This document shows positions 41,936 to 51,282 of a DNA stretch of 64,000 bases, piece by piece (the stretch's first letter is position 1; the number at the start of each line of letters is the position of its first letter). Below the pieces are notes generated by a model. The model made no database searches. It was not told the DNA's origin and saw only the letters and a program-made list of their open reading frames with translations. The position numbers and the translations under genes were made by a program. Origin of the DNA: Bradyrhizobium jicamae (GTDB lineage: Bacteria > Pseudomonadota > Alphaproteobacteria > Rhizobiales > Xanthobacteraceae); assembly GCF_018130215.1 (NCBI RefSeq), contig NZ_JAFCKQ010000032.1:21035-85034 (forward strand), read 5' to 3'.

Positions 41936-43735
41936 TCACGCCGGCTGATAGCGCGTGCCGATGCCGGGCTTGCTCTGGCCGAGCCCGGGCAATTCCCACA
42001 CCCCCGCGCCGGACGGATTGACGTCGGCCGCGATGTCGACGTCGATCAGATACGGTTTGTTGGCGGCAATGCCCTTGCGCACGGCCTCGCCGATATCGCC
42101 GGCACGGTCGACGCGCACGCCCTCGACGCCGCAGGCGCGCGCCATCGCGGCGAAGTCCGGATTGTAGCGCTCACCCGAGACCGGATCGTGGAAATCGGTC
42201 GCGAGCTCGCGGCCGTCGAGGTAGCCGCGCTGCAAGCCGCGGATCGAGGCATAGGCGTAGTTGTTCCAGACCACCCAGACCACGGGCAGATTGTATTCGA
42301 CCGCGGTGCCGAGCACGTTGGCATGCATGAAGAAGGCGCCATCGCCGCAAACGGAGACGCAGGGCCGGTCGGGCGCGGCGAACTTCGCGCCCATCACGCC
42401 GGCGACACCAAAGCCCATCGGGCCGAAACCCATCGAGCCGATCAGCGAATCCGGTCGCCGCGGCTTGCAGAAGCCGAGCAGCCAGTTGTGGTGCACGCCG
42501 ATATCGCTGACCAGGATCGCATCCTCCGGCAGCGCCTTGTCGATCTCGGCGGCGGCGCGCTGCGGATTGATCGGCGTGGTGTCGTCGGAGAAACCGGGCG
42601 CGACGAAACGGTCCCACTCCTTGCGATAGGTGTCGATCTGCGCCAGCCATTTCGCGCGCGCATCGGCCTTCACCGTGATGCCGGCGCGGCGATCAAGCTC
42701 GGCATGGACCTGTTGCAGGAACACGCGGACATCGGCCATCAGGCCGAGCGCGACCGGATAGTTGCGGCCGATCTCCTCGGGATCGATGTCGACATGGATC
42801 AGCCGCGTTGGTGGAATGGTGAAGGAATAGCCCGGGATCCAGGAGCTCGAGGTGCGGTCGTCGAAGCGCACGCCGAGCGCCAGGAGCACGTCGGCCTGGC
42901 GCGTGGCGTGGTTGGCCTGATAATGGCCTGCGCGCGCGACGAGGCCGAGCGCCAGCGGATGATGACAATCGAGCCCGCCGAGGCCGCTTGCCGAAGCCGC
43001 GACCGGAATCTGCAGGCGCTCGGCGAGCCGCTTCAATTCCCCGGCCGCGCCGCCATAGCGGACGCCCTGCCCGATCAGGATCACCGGCCGCTCGGCGCCG
43101 AGCAGCATGTCCACTGCCTTCACGACTCCATCAGGATCGGCGCCGCAGCGGCTGGAGATATTGGCGTTCCAGCTTTGCGCGTTCGGCGCCTCCTCGGCGG
43201 CGGATTCCATGAAGACGTCGAACGGCACGTCGAGCACGACGGGACCCGGCCGGCCCGATGTCATGGTCTTCCAGGCCTGCCGCACCGCGAGCGGCACCAT
43301 CTCGCCGCGGGTCGGCTGGAACACCTTCTTGCAGATGGTGCGCACGGTGGAGGGGAAGTCGGCCTGATGGTGCCGGTACATCTCCTGGAACGCGCCGCGG
43401 TTGAACTGGCTGGTCGGCACGTTGCCGGTCACCGCCATGAACGGCACGGAATCCAGGAACGCGTTGGCAAGCGAGATCGGCAGGTTGGCCGAGCCCGGGC
43501 CGCAGGAGGTGAAGGTCGCGGTCGGCCGCCCCGAGACACGGTAGTACACGTCGGCCATGAAGCCCGCGACGCTCTCGTGATGCACCGAGATCGTCTTGAT
43601 GTCGGCCGAGCGCTCATACAGCGCGTCGATGAACTGGATGTTGCCGTGGCCGCAGAGACCGAACACCTGCGGCACCTTCTCCTGGATCAGATAGTCGACG
43701 ATCACCTGGGCCCCGTTGAGCATGTTGCGCGACAT
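41936..43735 (-). CDS. ThDP-dependent enzyme, acetolactate synthase-like
   Basis: A 599-residue ThDP enzyme: PYR domain with VFGLCGHGNIQFIDALYER and the Glu in VHHESVAGFMADVYYRVSG, central domain ILIGQGVRYGGAAGELKRLAERLQIPV, and PP domain with CGDGAFFMHANVLGTAVEYNLPVVWVVWNNYAYASIRG (GDG..NN). It resembles IlvB-type carboligases/decarboxylases but a small regulatory subunit gene is absent. Start ATG 43735 lies ten bases after GGGGAG; a GTG at 43744 is less well placed. It heads an operon with SDR, membrane and cupin genes, facing an IclR regulator, so a catabolic role in keto-acid metabolism is likely. Confidence 0.87.
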   Translation of the reverse strand: MSRNMLNGAQVIVDYLIQEKVPQVFGLCGHGNIQFIDALYERSADIKTISVHHESVAGFMADVYYRVSGRPTATFTSCGPGSANLPISLANAFLDSVPFMAVTGNVPTSQFNRGAFQEMYRHHQADFPSTVRTICKKVFQPTRGEMVPLAVRQAWKTMTSGRPGPVVLDVPFDVFMESAAEEAPNAQSWNANISSRCGADPDGVVKAVDMLLGAERPVILIGQGVRYGGAAGELKRLAERLQIPVAASASGLGGLDCHHPLALGLVARAGHYQANHATRQADVLLALGVRFDDRTSSSWIPGYSFTIPPTRLIHVDIDPEEIGRNYPVALGLMADVRVFLQQVHAELDRRAGITVKADARAKWLAQIDTYRKEWDRFVAPGFSDDTTPINPQRAAAEIDKALPEDAILVSDIGVHHNWLLGFCKPRRPDSLIGSMGFGPMGFGVAGVMGAKFAAPDRPCVSVCGDGAFFMHANVLGTAVEYNLPVVWVVWNNYAYASIRGLQRGYLDGRELATDFHDPVSGERYNPDFAAMARACGVEGVRVDRAGDIGEAVRKGIAANKPYLIDVDIAADVNPSGAGVWELPGLGQSKPGIGTRYQPA

Positions 43736-43922
43736 CGACAGCACTCTCCCCTGAGCTCAACGGCCGGCCGGTTGGACCCGGCCTTGGCGGGGGCAAACCG
43801 TATGTCTCATAATACTGTACGTCAATTGCTATTGTGATATACGTTCGTGAAACGGCCTGCACCGCTGTTCAAGCGTGCGCCCGCCTGTAGGGTTTGACGA
43901 ACGCCGGACGAAAAGAGGTTCC

Positions 43923-44810
43923 GTGAAACCGCGTACCAAGAACAAGACATCGGCCGCCAGGCCCGCCGACTTGCGCAAGGCCGCTATCGCCAAGCTCGTA
44001 CAATCGCCGCACCGTGACATCGACGACGAGGCAGAGGACCGCGCACGCGGCGGCGTGCAGTCGCTCGGCCGCGCCTTCTCGATCCTGGAAGAGGTGGCGC
44101 GCCATCGCGACGGCATCGGGCTTGCCGACCTCAGCAAGCTGGTCGGCCTGCACAATTCGACGACGTTCCATCTCGCCAAGACGCTGGTCTCACTCGGCTA
44201 TCTTCGCCAGGAGAAGGATTCGAAGCGCTATCGCATCGGCCGTCCGCTGTTCGCGCTCGCCGCCAGCGCGCTCGACGAGATCGAAATGGTGAATGTCGCA
44301 ACGCCGATTCTCGAGGACCTGTCGCGCGAGACCGGGGAAAGCGGCCATTTCGCCGTGCGCATGGGCGATGCGGTGGTGGTGATCGCGCGCACCGCCGGCC
44401 CCGGCGCATTCCAGCTCACCGACCGCGTCGGCGTGGTGCGGCCGGCGCATTGCACCGCGCTCGGCAAGATCATCCTCGCCTCATTGCGGCCCGATCAGCT
44501 CACCCGCTTCCTGGAACGCGTCGAGCTGAAGCCGTCGACCAGCAAATCGATCACCGAAAGCACGGTTCTGCTGCGCGAGATCGCCGAGATCAGGCGCAGC
44601 GGGATCGCCTTCGACGACGGCGAATACAATGCCGAGGTGCGCTGCATCGCGGTTCCGGTGATGGATTTCACCGGCCAGATCATCGGCGCGCTCGGCATCT
44701 CGGGGCCGATCTGGCGAATGACCAACCAGGCGCTGCAAACCCACGCCAAGGCCGTGCGCGTCACCGCCAACCGCCTGTCGGTGGAGTTCGGCGCCAAGGG
44801 TGTGATCTAG
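43923..44810 (+). CDS. IclR family transcriptional regulator
   Basis: A 295-residue regulator: the winged HTH VQSLGRAFSILEEVARHRDGIGLADLSKLVGLHNSTTFHLAKTLVSLGYL, followed by an IclR effector domain (RVGVVRPAHCTALGKIILASL; SGIAFDDGEYNAEVRCIAVPVMDFTGQIIGALGISGP). A basic N-terminal extension of ~45 residues precedes it. I take GTG 43923, six bases after AAGAGG. It is divergent from the TPP-enzyme operon and precedes the Liv-type transporter by 154 bases, so it probably controls both. A dyad CGTT-N5-AACG lies at 43842-43854. Confidence 0.9.
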   Translation: MKPRTKNKTSAARPADLRKAAIAKLVQSPHRDIDDEAEDRARGGVQSLGRAFSILEEVARHRDGIGLADLSKLVGLHNSTTFHLAKTLVSLGYLRQEKDSKRYRIGRPLFALAASALDEIEMVNVATPILEDLSRETGESGHFAVRMGDAVVVIARTAGPGAFQLTDRVGVVRPAHCTALGKIILASLRPDQLTRFLERVELKPSTSKSITESTVLLREIAEIRRSGIAFDDGEYNAEVRCIAVPVMDFTGQIIGALGISGPIWRMTNQALQTHAKAVRVTANRLSVEFGAKGVI

Positions 44811-44964
44811 GCGTCCTGCCAAGCGCGTATACGACCAAAGACGCGGCAGCGCTTTAAGCGTTGACAGGCTCCGCCGCGTCCGGAAATATCCTCCAATAAT
44901 AAAAGAAGGTCTCTCACAATGTCGCATAAGCGGCGAGAGCACTGGCTGCGCCCGGGAGGAGAGC

Positions 44965-46203
44965 ATGATCCACTACAGCCGACGCAGATTGCTGAAACAG
45001 GGCGCCGCGCTGGCCGGCGTGGCGGCGATCGGGTCGCCTGCGATCGTCCAAGCACAATCCGACAAGATCAGGATCGGCCATCTGACGCCGCTGACCGGCT
45101 TCCTGGGCGCGCTCGGCGCCTATGCGCAGCTCGGCATCCGCATGTCGGCGGAGGAGATCAACGCCGCCGGCGGCGTGATGGGGCGGCCACTCGATATCCA
45201 ATCGGAAGACTCGGTCAACCCCGCGACCGCGGCGACCAAGGCGCAGCGCATGCTGGACCAGGACGGCGTCGCGGTCCTGATGGGTGAAATCAACTCGGCC
45301 TCCGCGCTGACCATCATGCAGGTCGCGGACCGCAACAAGCGGCTGTTCATGCAGATCGGTGCACGTTCCGACGCGCTGCGCGGCAAGAACTGCAACCGCT
45401 ACACCTTCCATGTCGACATCCCCTCGACCGTGATGGTGAACGCGGTCGGCAAGGCGCTGGTGCGTGACAACATGATGAAGGACAAGAAATTCTACACGCT
45501 GACCGCCGACTACATTTTCGGCCATGATCTGGCGCGTGCGGCCAAGGCGTTCTTCGACGGCAATGGCGGCAAGCTGATCGGCGACGAACTGGTGGCAACC
45601 GACGTCACCGATTTCAGCCCGTATCTGCTGAAGATCCGGCAATCCCGGCCCGACATCGTCTGCTCCAACCTCGCCGGCAACCAGGTCACCAATCTGATCA
45701 AGCAATATGCCGAGTTCGGCCTGCCCTATCCGATCGTCGGCTTCAACCTCAATACCGCGGACGCCTGGGCCGCCGGCGACGGCAATCTCAGCGGCACCTG
45801 GCCGACGGTCTGGTACCATACGTCGGATGTGCCGGCGTCGAAGATCTTCGTCGCGAACTTCATCAAGAAGTACGGCAAGCCGCCGGAGAACCACGCCTGG
45901 ATCGAATACGTCTCGCTGAAGATGATGGCGCAGGCGATGAACGAGACGAAGTCGACCGACACCGACAAGCTCATCGCCTATTTCGAGAAGCAGACCGAGT
46001 TCGACATCCTGAAGGCCCGCAAGGGCTACTTCAGGGCGTGGGATCACCAGCTTATGCAGGAGGCCTATCCGTTCACGGTCAAGCCCAAGGGCAAGGCGAA
46101 AGACCCGTGGGACACGCTCGAGCTCGGCGCAGCGATTCCCGCGCCGAACGAGTCGCTGGAATCGATTGCGCTGACGAAGGAGCAGAATCCCTGCTCGATG
46201 TGA
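44965..46203 (+). CDS. ABC transporter substrate-binding protein (Liv/HAAT type), Tat signal
   Basis: A 412-residue periplasmic binding protein of the type I (LivJ/AmiC) fold. The N-terminus has a twin-arginine pattern SRRRLLKQGAAL and cleavage near VQAQS. KIRIGHLTPLTGFLGALGAYAQLGIRMSAEEINAAGGVMGRP is the family opening. Conserved features include LMGEINSASALTIMQVAD and FNLNTADAWAAGDGNLSG. It begins the first Liv-type operon. Possible -35 element TTGACA lies at 44861-44866 with a weak -10. The ligand is unknown; a keto acid, amino acid or aromatic acid fits the context. Confidence 0.9.
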   Translation: MIHYSRRRLLKQGAALAGVAAIGSPAIVQAQSDKIRIGHLTPLTGFLGALGAYAQLGIRMSAEEINAAGGVMGRPLDIQSEDSVNPATAATKAQRMLDQDGVAVLMGEINSASALTIMQVADRNKRLFMQIGARSDALRGKNCNRYTFHVDIPSTVMVNAVGKALVRDNMMKDKKFYTLTADYIFGHDLARAAKAFFDGNGGKLIGDELVATDVTDFSPYLLKIRQSRPDIVCSNLAGNQVTNLIKQYAEFGLPYPIVGFNLNTADAWAAGDGNLSGTWPTVWYHTSDVPASKIFVANFIKKYGKPPENHAWIEYVSLKMMAQAMNETKSTDTDKLIAYFEKQTEFDILKARKGYFRAWDHQLMQEAYPFTVKPKGKAKDPWDTLELGAAIPAPNESLESIALTKEQNPCSM

Positions 46204-46221
46204 TGCGCAAAGTGGCGGCCG

Positions 46222-46263
46222 CTTCTCCCTCGCCCCGCTCTTGCGGGGAGAAGGGGGACGGGG
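46222..46263. repeat. Short intergenic hairpin repeat, CTCGCCCCGCTCTTGCGGGGAG type
   Basis: The same GCCCCGCTCTTGCGGGG core as the element at 6391-6533, here without the right half. It sits between binding-protein and permease genes of one operon, so it may stabilise or attenuate the upstream transcript, giving excess binding protein. Confidence 0.65.
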
Positions 46264-46290
46264 TCAACCAGACGCCAGTGTGGAACATAC

Positions 46291-47166
46291 ATGCAATTCG
46301 GGTTCTTGCTGGAACAGGTGGTGAATGGCCTCGTGCTCGGGGGCTACTACCTGTTGATCGCGCTTGGGCTGTCGCTGATCTTCAGCGTCGGCGGCATCGT
46401 CAATCTCGCCCATGGCGCATTCTACGCGCTCGGCGCCTATGTCTCGGTCGAGCTCACGCGCTATTTCGGATTCGGCCCCGCGATCGTGCTGTCGCCGGTC
46501 GCGGTCGCCCTGCTCGGTATCCTGTTCGAGCGCTTCATCCTGCGCCGCTTCTACATGTCGGATCCGATCCTGAGCCTGCTCGTCACCTTCGGCCTGGCTC
46601 TCGTCGCCGAGCAGGCGATCCGCATGATCTGGGGCGCGGCGCCGCTGTCGGCCTCGATCCCGCCCACGTTCCGCGGCTCGATCATCCTCGGTGACTTCCT
46701 GTTCTCGCGCTATCGACTGTTGATACTTGCGGTGGTCGCGGCCGTGCTGCTCGGCGTCTGGCTGTTGCTGCACAAGACCTCGTTCGGTCGCGTTGTGCGT
46801 GCCGGCATCCAGCGGCCCGACATGGTCGCTTCGCTCGGCATCCGGCTGGAGCCCTACATGACCGTGATCGTGATGCTCGGGGTCGGCATGGCCGCGCTCG
46901 GCGGTGCGTTCTTTGCGCCGATATCAATCGTGCAACCGGCGATGGGCGCCGAGATCATCACGGTCGCCTTCGTCGTCGTCGTGATCGGCGGGCTCGGCAG
47001 CTTCTGGGGCGTCGTGATCGCAGCACTGCTGGTCGGCGTCGTCAGGGGCATCACCATCCATTTCGCGCCGGCCGCCGGCGAGGCCTCGATCTACGTGCTG
47101 ATGTTCCTGGTGCTGATGGTGCGGCCCCGCGGCCTGCTCGGCGAGCGCATCGAGAAATTCGAATGA
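46291..47166 (+). CDS. Branched-chain-type ABC permease (LivH-like)
   Basis: A 291-residue inner-membrane permease with about eight helices. FGFLLEQVVNGLVLGGYYLLIALGLSLIFSVGGIVNLAHGAFYALGAY is the LivH signature (N-x-A-H-G), and GADMVASLGIRL-like text appears as RPDMVASLGIRLEPYM. It forms the channel with the LivM part of the next protein. Its stop overlaps the next start in ATGA (47163-47166). Confidence 0.92.
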   Translation: MQFGFLLEQVVNGLVLGGYYLLIALGLSLIFSVGGIVNLAHGAFYALGAYVSVELTRYFGFGPAIVLSPVAVALLGILFERFILRRFYMSDPILSLLVTFGLALVAEQAIRMIWGAAPLSASIPPTFRGSIILGDFLFSRYRLLILAVVAAVLLGVWLLLHKTSFGRVVRAGIQRPDMVASLGIRLEPYMTVIVMLGVGMAALGGAFFAPISIVQPAMGAEIITVAFVVVVIGGLGSFWGVVIAALLVGVVRGITIHFAPAAGEASIYVLMFLVLMVRPRGLLGERIEKFE

Positions 47167-49700
47167 TCGTATCGGCGACGGAAAAATATCGCCCGCTCTG
47201 GCTGGCGACGCTGGCGATGATCGCGCTGCCCTTCTTGCTGCACGCGCTCGGGCTGTCGCTGAACACCGGGACGACGGTGGTGGCGCTTGCGATCGCCGCG
47301 CTGGGGCTCAACCTCTGCATCGGCTACACCGGCCTCGTCTCGTTCGGCCACGGCACCTGGTTCGGCATCGGCGCCTATGCGGCCGGCCTGCTCCAGCTGC
47401 ATTATTTCCCCGGCGAGATCTGGCTGCCGCTGCTGCTGGCGATGGTCACGGTCGCGGTTGCCGCGACCTTCGTCGGCGCCGTGATCCTGCGCCGGCGCGG
47501 CGTCTATTTCTCGCTGCTGACCCTGGCGCTCGCGGCGCTGACCTATACCACGGCGTTCCGCTGGAGCAGCCTGACCGGCGGCGAGGACGGGCTCGGCGGC
47601 CTGAAGCGCGGGCATCTCGGCCCGCTCAATCTCGACGATGCGCTGACCTATTACATCGTGGTCGCGCTGATCGCGCTCGGCATGCTTTATCTGCTGCTCC
47701 GCCTGGTGCGCTCGCCGTTCGGCCATGTGATGGTCGCGATCCGCGAAAATCCACTGCGCGCCGGCTTCCAGGGCTATCGGATAGAACGATACAAGCTCGC
47801 GGTGTTCGTGATCTCGGCCGCCGTCACCGGCCTTGCCGGCGGCCTGATCGCGTTCCAGAACTACCTCGTCTCGGCCGAGGCGGTCTCGGTGCCGTTCTCC
47901 GGCGAACTGCTCGCGATCGTCGTGATCGGCGGGATGCGCAGCATGCTCGGGCCCGCGCTCGGCGCGCTGTTCTATATCCTGTTCCGCGAGTTGCTCTCGA
48001 TCTGGACGCCGGACTGGCTGTTGTGGTTCGGACTGATCTTCGTCGGCTTCGTGATGTATTCGCCCGACGGCCTCGTCGGCATCTGGTCGCAGATTGCGCG
48101 CCGCCTCCGGCCCCCGCCGGAAGAGGCCGCCGCGATGAGCCGGCGCAAGACCTATGACGGCCTGCCGCTGCCGGACTTCCTGATCCCGGCAAGCCGCGTC
48201 GGCGCCGTGCTCGAGGTTGCCGGCGTCGCAAAATCCTTCGGCGGCATCCGCGCGGTGTCGGATGCGAGCTTGATGGTCGCCGCCGCCGAAATCCACGCGC
48301 TGATCGGACCCAACGGCGCCGGCAAGACCACGCTGTTCAACCTGGTGTCCGGGCTGTACCCTACGGACCGCGGCTTGATCCGCCTCAACGGCCGCGAAAT
48401 CCAGGGCACTCCGGCAGACCTGATCTGCCATCAAGGCCTGTCGCGTTCGTTCCAGATCACCAACCTGTTCAAGGGTCTCTCGATCTACGAGAACCTCCGG
48501 CTGTCGCGGCAGGCACAACACAAGCGGCGCTTCAACCTCTGGCGCGATATCGACGGCTACGCCGACATCCACGCCGAGACGCAGGCGCTGGTGAAGTTCC
48601 TCGGGCTGGAAGGCATCGAGAGCATCGAAGCCGGCGCGCTGTCCTATGGCGGGCAGCGCCTCGTCGATCTCGGCATCGCGCTCGCCTCGAAGCCGAAAGT
48701 GCTGCTGCTCGACGAACCGCTGGCGGGGCTCGCCGCCGCCGAGCGCGAGCGCGTCTCCAACCTGATCCGATGCGTCGCCGCCAGGCTCCCGATCCTGATC
48801 GTCGAGCACGACATCGATCGCGTGCTCGGCTTCTCCCACCGCGTCACGGTGATGAACCAGGGCGAAGTCCTGATGACGGGATCGCCGGAAGAAGTGCGCT
48901 GCGACCGCCGCGTGCAGGAGATCTACACCGGGTCGGGGGTTCCGCCGGTCGAGCATGCCGGCCGCGACGATGCGACAGCGGCCGCAGCGCCGCTGCTGAG
49001 CGTCGACCGCATCAACACCTTCTATGGCAAGAGCCACATCCTGCATGATGCGACGTTCGATGTCCGGCAGGGCGAGATCGTCGCCCTGCTCGGCCGCAAC
49101 GGTGCCGGCAAATCGACCCTGCTGAAGACGCTGGCGGGCCTGGTGCCGGCGGCCTCAGGCCGCATCGCCTTCGACGGCCGCGACATCTCGCGCCTCGGGG
49201 CACCCGACATCGCACGGCTCGGCATCGGCTATGTGCCGCAGGGCCGCGGCCTGTTCGCGGGCATGACGGTGCGGGACAATCTGGCGCTCGGCCGCCTCGC
49301 CCGCGACACTGACGGACGCAGCGGCGTCGCCTGGAGCGAAGCCGAGATCCTGGCGCACTTCCCGCGGCTGAAGCAACGCATGGACGTCGCCGCCGACTAT
49401 CTCTCCGGCGGCGAGCAGCAGATGGTCGCAGTCGCCCGCGCGCTGTCGGGCAATGTCAGGCTGCTGCTGCTCGACGAGCCGTTCGAGGGCCTGGCGCCGG
49501 CCGTGATCCTCGACCTGTTCAGGGTGTTCGATGCCCTGCGCCAAAAAATCCCGATCGTGATCGTCGAGCACAATCTCGACCTGGTGCTGGCGCTCGCGAA
49601 CCGCGTCTATGCGCTGGAACGCGGCGCCGTATTCCACGAGGGCCCGGCCAGCGAGTTGCTGGTCGATCTCGACTACCGCAAGAAGGTGCTGTGGCTGTGA
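47163..49700 (+). CDS. Fused LivM permease - LivG ATPase - LivF ATPase
   Basis: An 845-residue single protein holding three components that are normally separate. Residues ~1-320 are a LivM permease (GLNLCIGYTGLVSFGHGTWFGIGAYAAG; VMVAIRENPLRAGFQGY). Residues ~348-595 are LivG with Walker A GPNGAGKTT, signature LSYGGQ and Walker B VLLLDEPLAGL. Residues ~610-845 are LivF with Walker A GRNGAGKST, signature LSGGEQQ and Walker B LLLLDEPFEGLAP. Both ATPase sites look intact. An internal ATG at 48135 (MSRRKTYDG), nine bases after GGAAGAGG, could also give a separate ATPase pair. It probably exports nothing; it is an importer for the binding protein at 44965. Confidence 0.93.
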   Translation: MIVSATEKYRPLWLATLAMIALPFLLHALGLSLNTGTTVVALAIAALGLNLCIGYTGLVSFGHGTWFGIGAYAAGLLQLHYFPGEIWLPLLLAMVTVAVAATFVGAVILRRRGVYFSLLTLALAALTYTTAFRWSSLTGGEDGLGGLKRGHLGPLNLDDALTYYIVVALIALGMLYLLLRLVRSPFGHVMVAIRENPLRAGFQGYRIERYKLAVFVISAAVTGLAGGLIAFQNYLVSAEAVSVPFSGELLAIVVIGGMRSMLGPALGALFYILFRELLSIWTPDWLLWFGLIFVGFVMYSPDGLVGIWSQIARRLRPPPEEAAAMSRRKTYDGLPLPDFLIPASRVGAVLEVAGVAKSFGGIRAVSDASLMVAAAEIHALIGPNGAGKTTLFNLVSGLYPTDRGLIRLNGREIQGTPADLICHQGLSRSFQITNLFKGLSIYENLRLSRQAQHKRRFNLWRDIDGYADIHAETQALVKFLGLEGIESIEAGALSYGGQRLVDLGIALASKPKVLLLDEPLAGLAAAERERVSNLIRCVAARLPILIVEHDIDRVLGFSHRVTVMNQGEVLMTGSPEEVRCDRRVQEIYTGSGVPPVEHAGRDDATAAAAPLLSVDRINTFYGKSHILHDATFDVRQGEIVALLGRNGAGKSTLLKTLAGLVPAASGRIAFDGRDISRLGAPDIARLGIGYVPQGRGLFAGMTVRDNLALGRLARDTDGRSGVAWSEAEILAHFPRLKQRMDVAADYLSGGEQQMVAVARALSGNVRLLLLDEPFEGLAPAVILDLFRVFDALRQKIPIVIVEHNLDLVLALANRVYALERGAVFHEGPASELLVDLDYRKKVLWL

Positions 49701-49749
49701 GCGCCGCGGCTGTTATCGGCACAACGCGTGAGGGAGCCACTGGCCGATG

Positions 49750-49779
49750 GGCTCCCTCCCCCTTGCGGGAGGGGGAGCC
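49750..49779. terminator. Strong hairpin between convergent genes
   Basis: CCCTCCC and GGGAGGG pair perfectly around CCTTGC, extended outside a two-base bulge by GGCT/AGCC. It lies between the ends of the fused ABC gene (49700) and the minus-strand reductase (49803), so it may stop transcription from either side. The shape also matches short intergenic repeats of this genome type. Confidence 0.6.
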
Positions 49780-49802
49780 TGAGAGGCGTGCCTACCTGGT
49801 CC

Positions 49803-50867
49803 TCACTGCGCCCCTGATCCGCCCTGCACGATCTTCTCGTTCAGCTTCGCATCGACGGTCTCGACCGTGCGGTCGATCTCCGTGCTGGGCGTGCCGAGCT
49901 GATGCGAGATCAGCTTCACAAGCAGGTCGACGCGCTCGATGAAGGGCGCGCCGGCCGCCACCGCGCGGGCCGCCGACGAGGGCTTGAGCAGGCTTTCCGC
50001 CGCCTTGGCGTATTTCGCGAACGGCACCTGATCGGCAGGGTCGGCGCCGAGGCGCCGCGCGATGCCGTCGACATGGTCGTAGATCGCCTGCGAACGCGCC
50101 AGATCGCCATGCACGGCGTCGCGGATCGACTGCGGCTCCGATGGGGTGATGCAGCGGTAATTGCCGGTCAGCAGCATCGACCATTTCGCCAGCGGCACGA
50201 ACAGGGACGAGAACACTTTCAGCTTCACCGGGACGTCCTGGCCATCCAGCGTCACCGCGTCGATGTCGGCCTCGAGCTCGCGCAGCACCTTGTTGTGCTC
50301 GTCGTCGGCGAACACCGCGGCCTTGAAGTTGGTCGGCAGCCCGACATGCAGCACATTCGCCTTCTCATCCGGCGGACGGAACGCCTGCGGATCGGGCGAG
50401 CAGAGCGTCACGAGGCCCGGCTTGAAGCGCTCCCACACCTGCGCATTGGTGTAGGCCTCCTCGAGATCCATGCCCGCGAGCGCGGGGATACGCTTGAGGT
50501 AGGGCAATGGCGGCATGTTCATGATCGAGAGGCAGGGCAGCCCTGCCGCGGCAATCCTGATCATGAGCACGCGCACCGTGTGGTTGGTATATTGCGGCTC
50601 CTGCATCGCAAGGCCGACCATGTCGTAGCGCGAGACGTCGACGTCACCGGGCGTCACCGCGTCGAGCTTGCCTGGAAGGTCGCGTGAAAAGATCGCGCGG
50701 TGCGTCTTTTCGTCGCGCAGCTTGATGCGAACCTCGGTGCCCTCGCGGTTGATCAGCTCTGCCGTGTTCTTGCGGCAGACCAGGGTCACGTTGTGACCCG
50801 CCATCAGCAGCTTGGTCCCCAGCAGCGAGCCGTAGGAGGCTCCGAGAATCAGAATGTTGCGCGCCAT
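49803..50867 (-). CDS. Ketopantoate reductase-like (ApbA/PanE) NAD(P)-binding protein
   Basis: A 354-residue protein with an N-terminal Rossmann motif NILILGASYGSLLGTKLLMAGHNVTLVCR, resembling ApbA/PanE (usually ~300 residues), and a helical C-domain with VPVKLKVFSSLFVPLAKWSMLLTGNYRC (the family's Lys-containing helix). The longer C-terminus and weak match suggest a different 2-keto-acid or opine-type substrate. Start 50867 has GAGGGAG before it. It lies alone, in the opposite direction, between two Liv-type transporter operons. Confidence 0.78.
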   Translation of the reverse strand: MARNILILGASYGSLLGTKLLMAGHNVTLVCRKNTAELINREGTEVRIKLRDEKTHRAIFSRDLPGKLDAVTPGDVDVSRYDMVGLAMQEPQYTNHTVRVLMIRIAAAGLPCLSIMNMPPLPYLKRIPALAGMDLEEAYTNAQVWERFKPGLVTLCSPDPQAFRPPDEKANVLHVGLPTNFKAAVFADDEHNKVLRELEADIDAVTLDGQDVPVKLKVFSSLFVPLAKWSMLLTGNYRCITPSEPQSIRDAVHGDLARSQAIYDHVDGIARRLGADPADQVPFAKYAKAAESLLKPSSAARAVAAGAPFIERVDLLVKLISHQLGTPSTEIDRTVETVDAKLNEKIVQGGSGAQ

Positions 50868-51282
50868 GCTCCCTCTCACAAAGACAATCCCGGAATGTTC
50901 TTCACGCGAAGTCTGGTATACCACGAGAGCAACCCCTTACCGGAAGGCGCGGCGGTGTCCAGCGTAAAGTGACCACTGCGGCGATTGTGCCGTCTGCGCG
51001 ACACCCCGATCCGGGGCTCAAATAACCCGATTGGTGACATCTTTCGGGAACCGCAACTTACGTCTATCGTGGCTCGCGGTCTTATTCCTCACCACGGGAT
51101 GAGCGATGGTGTTGCAGGGATTTACCGAGCGCTTGCTCGCTTTTGCGGGACGTCCGGCGCGAGCCATGCCCAAACCAGACTTGTCAATGTCCGGTTCGCG
51201 CAGTATCGCCTTCGATGTTGCGCTGCATGGTCGGCGGACAATTTCAATCAAAAGTCAATCGCCAACGAGGAAACGACAAGAC
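50868..51282. other. Divergent intergenic region before the second Liv operon
   Basis: No gene is evident. It holds a small hairpin CCCCG-ATC-CGGGG at 51004-51016 and no clear -35/-10 pair. The long leader to the binding-protein gene suggests regulation there, but I cannot identify a site. Confidence 0.45.

Noticed and set aside
42188..43837. A 549-codon plus-strand open frame
   Set aside because: Antisense to the TPP enzyme, whose motifs GDG..NN and HHESVAG are intact on the other strand.
44861..44889. TTGACA plus AAATAT as a strong sigma-70 promoter
   Set aside because: The -35 is perfect but the best -10 matches only three of six positions at 17-bp spacing, so I mention it only as weak support for the operon start.
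47091..49046. A 651-codon minus-strand open frame
   Set aside because: Antisense to the fused ABC gene; composition is dominated by Arg, Asp, Glu and Gln, with no recognisable domain.
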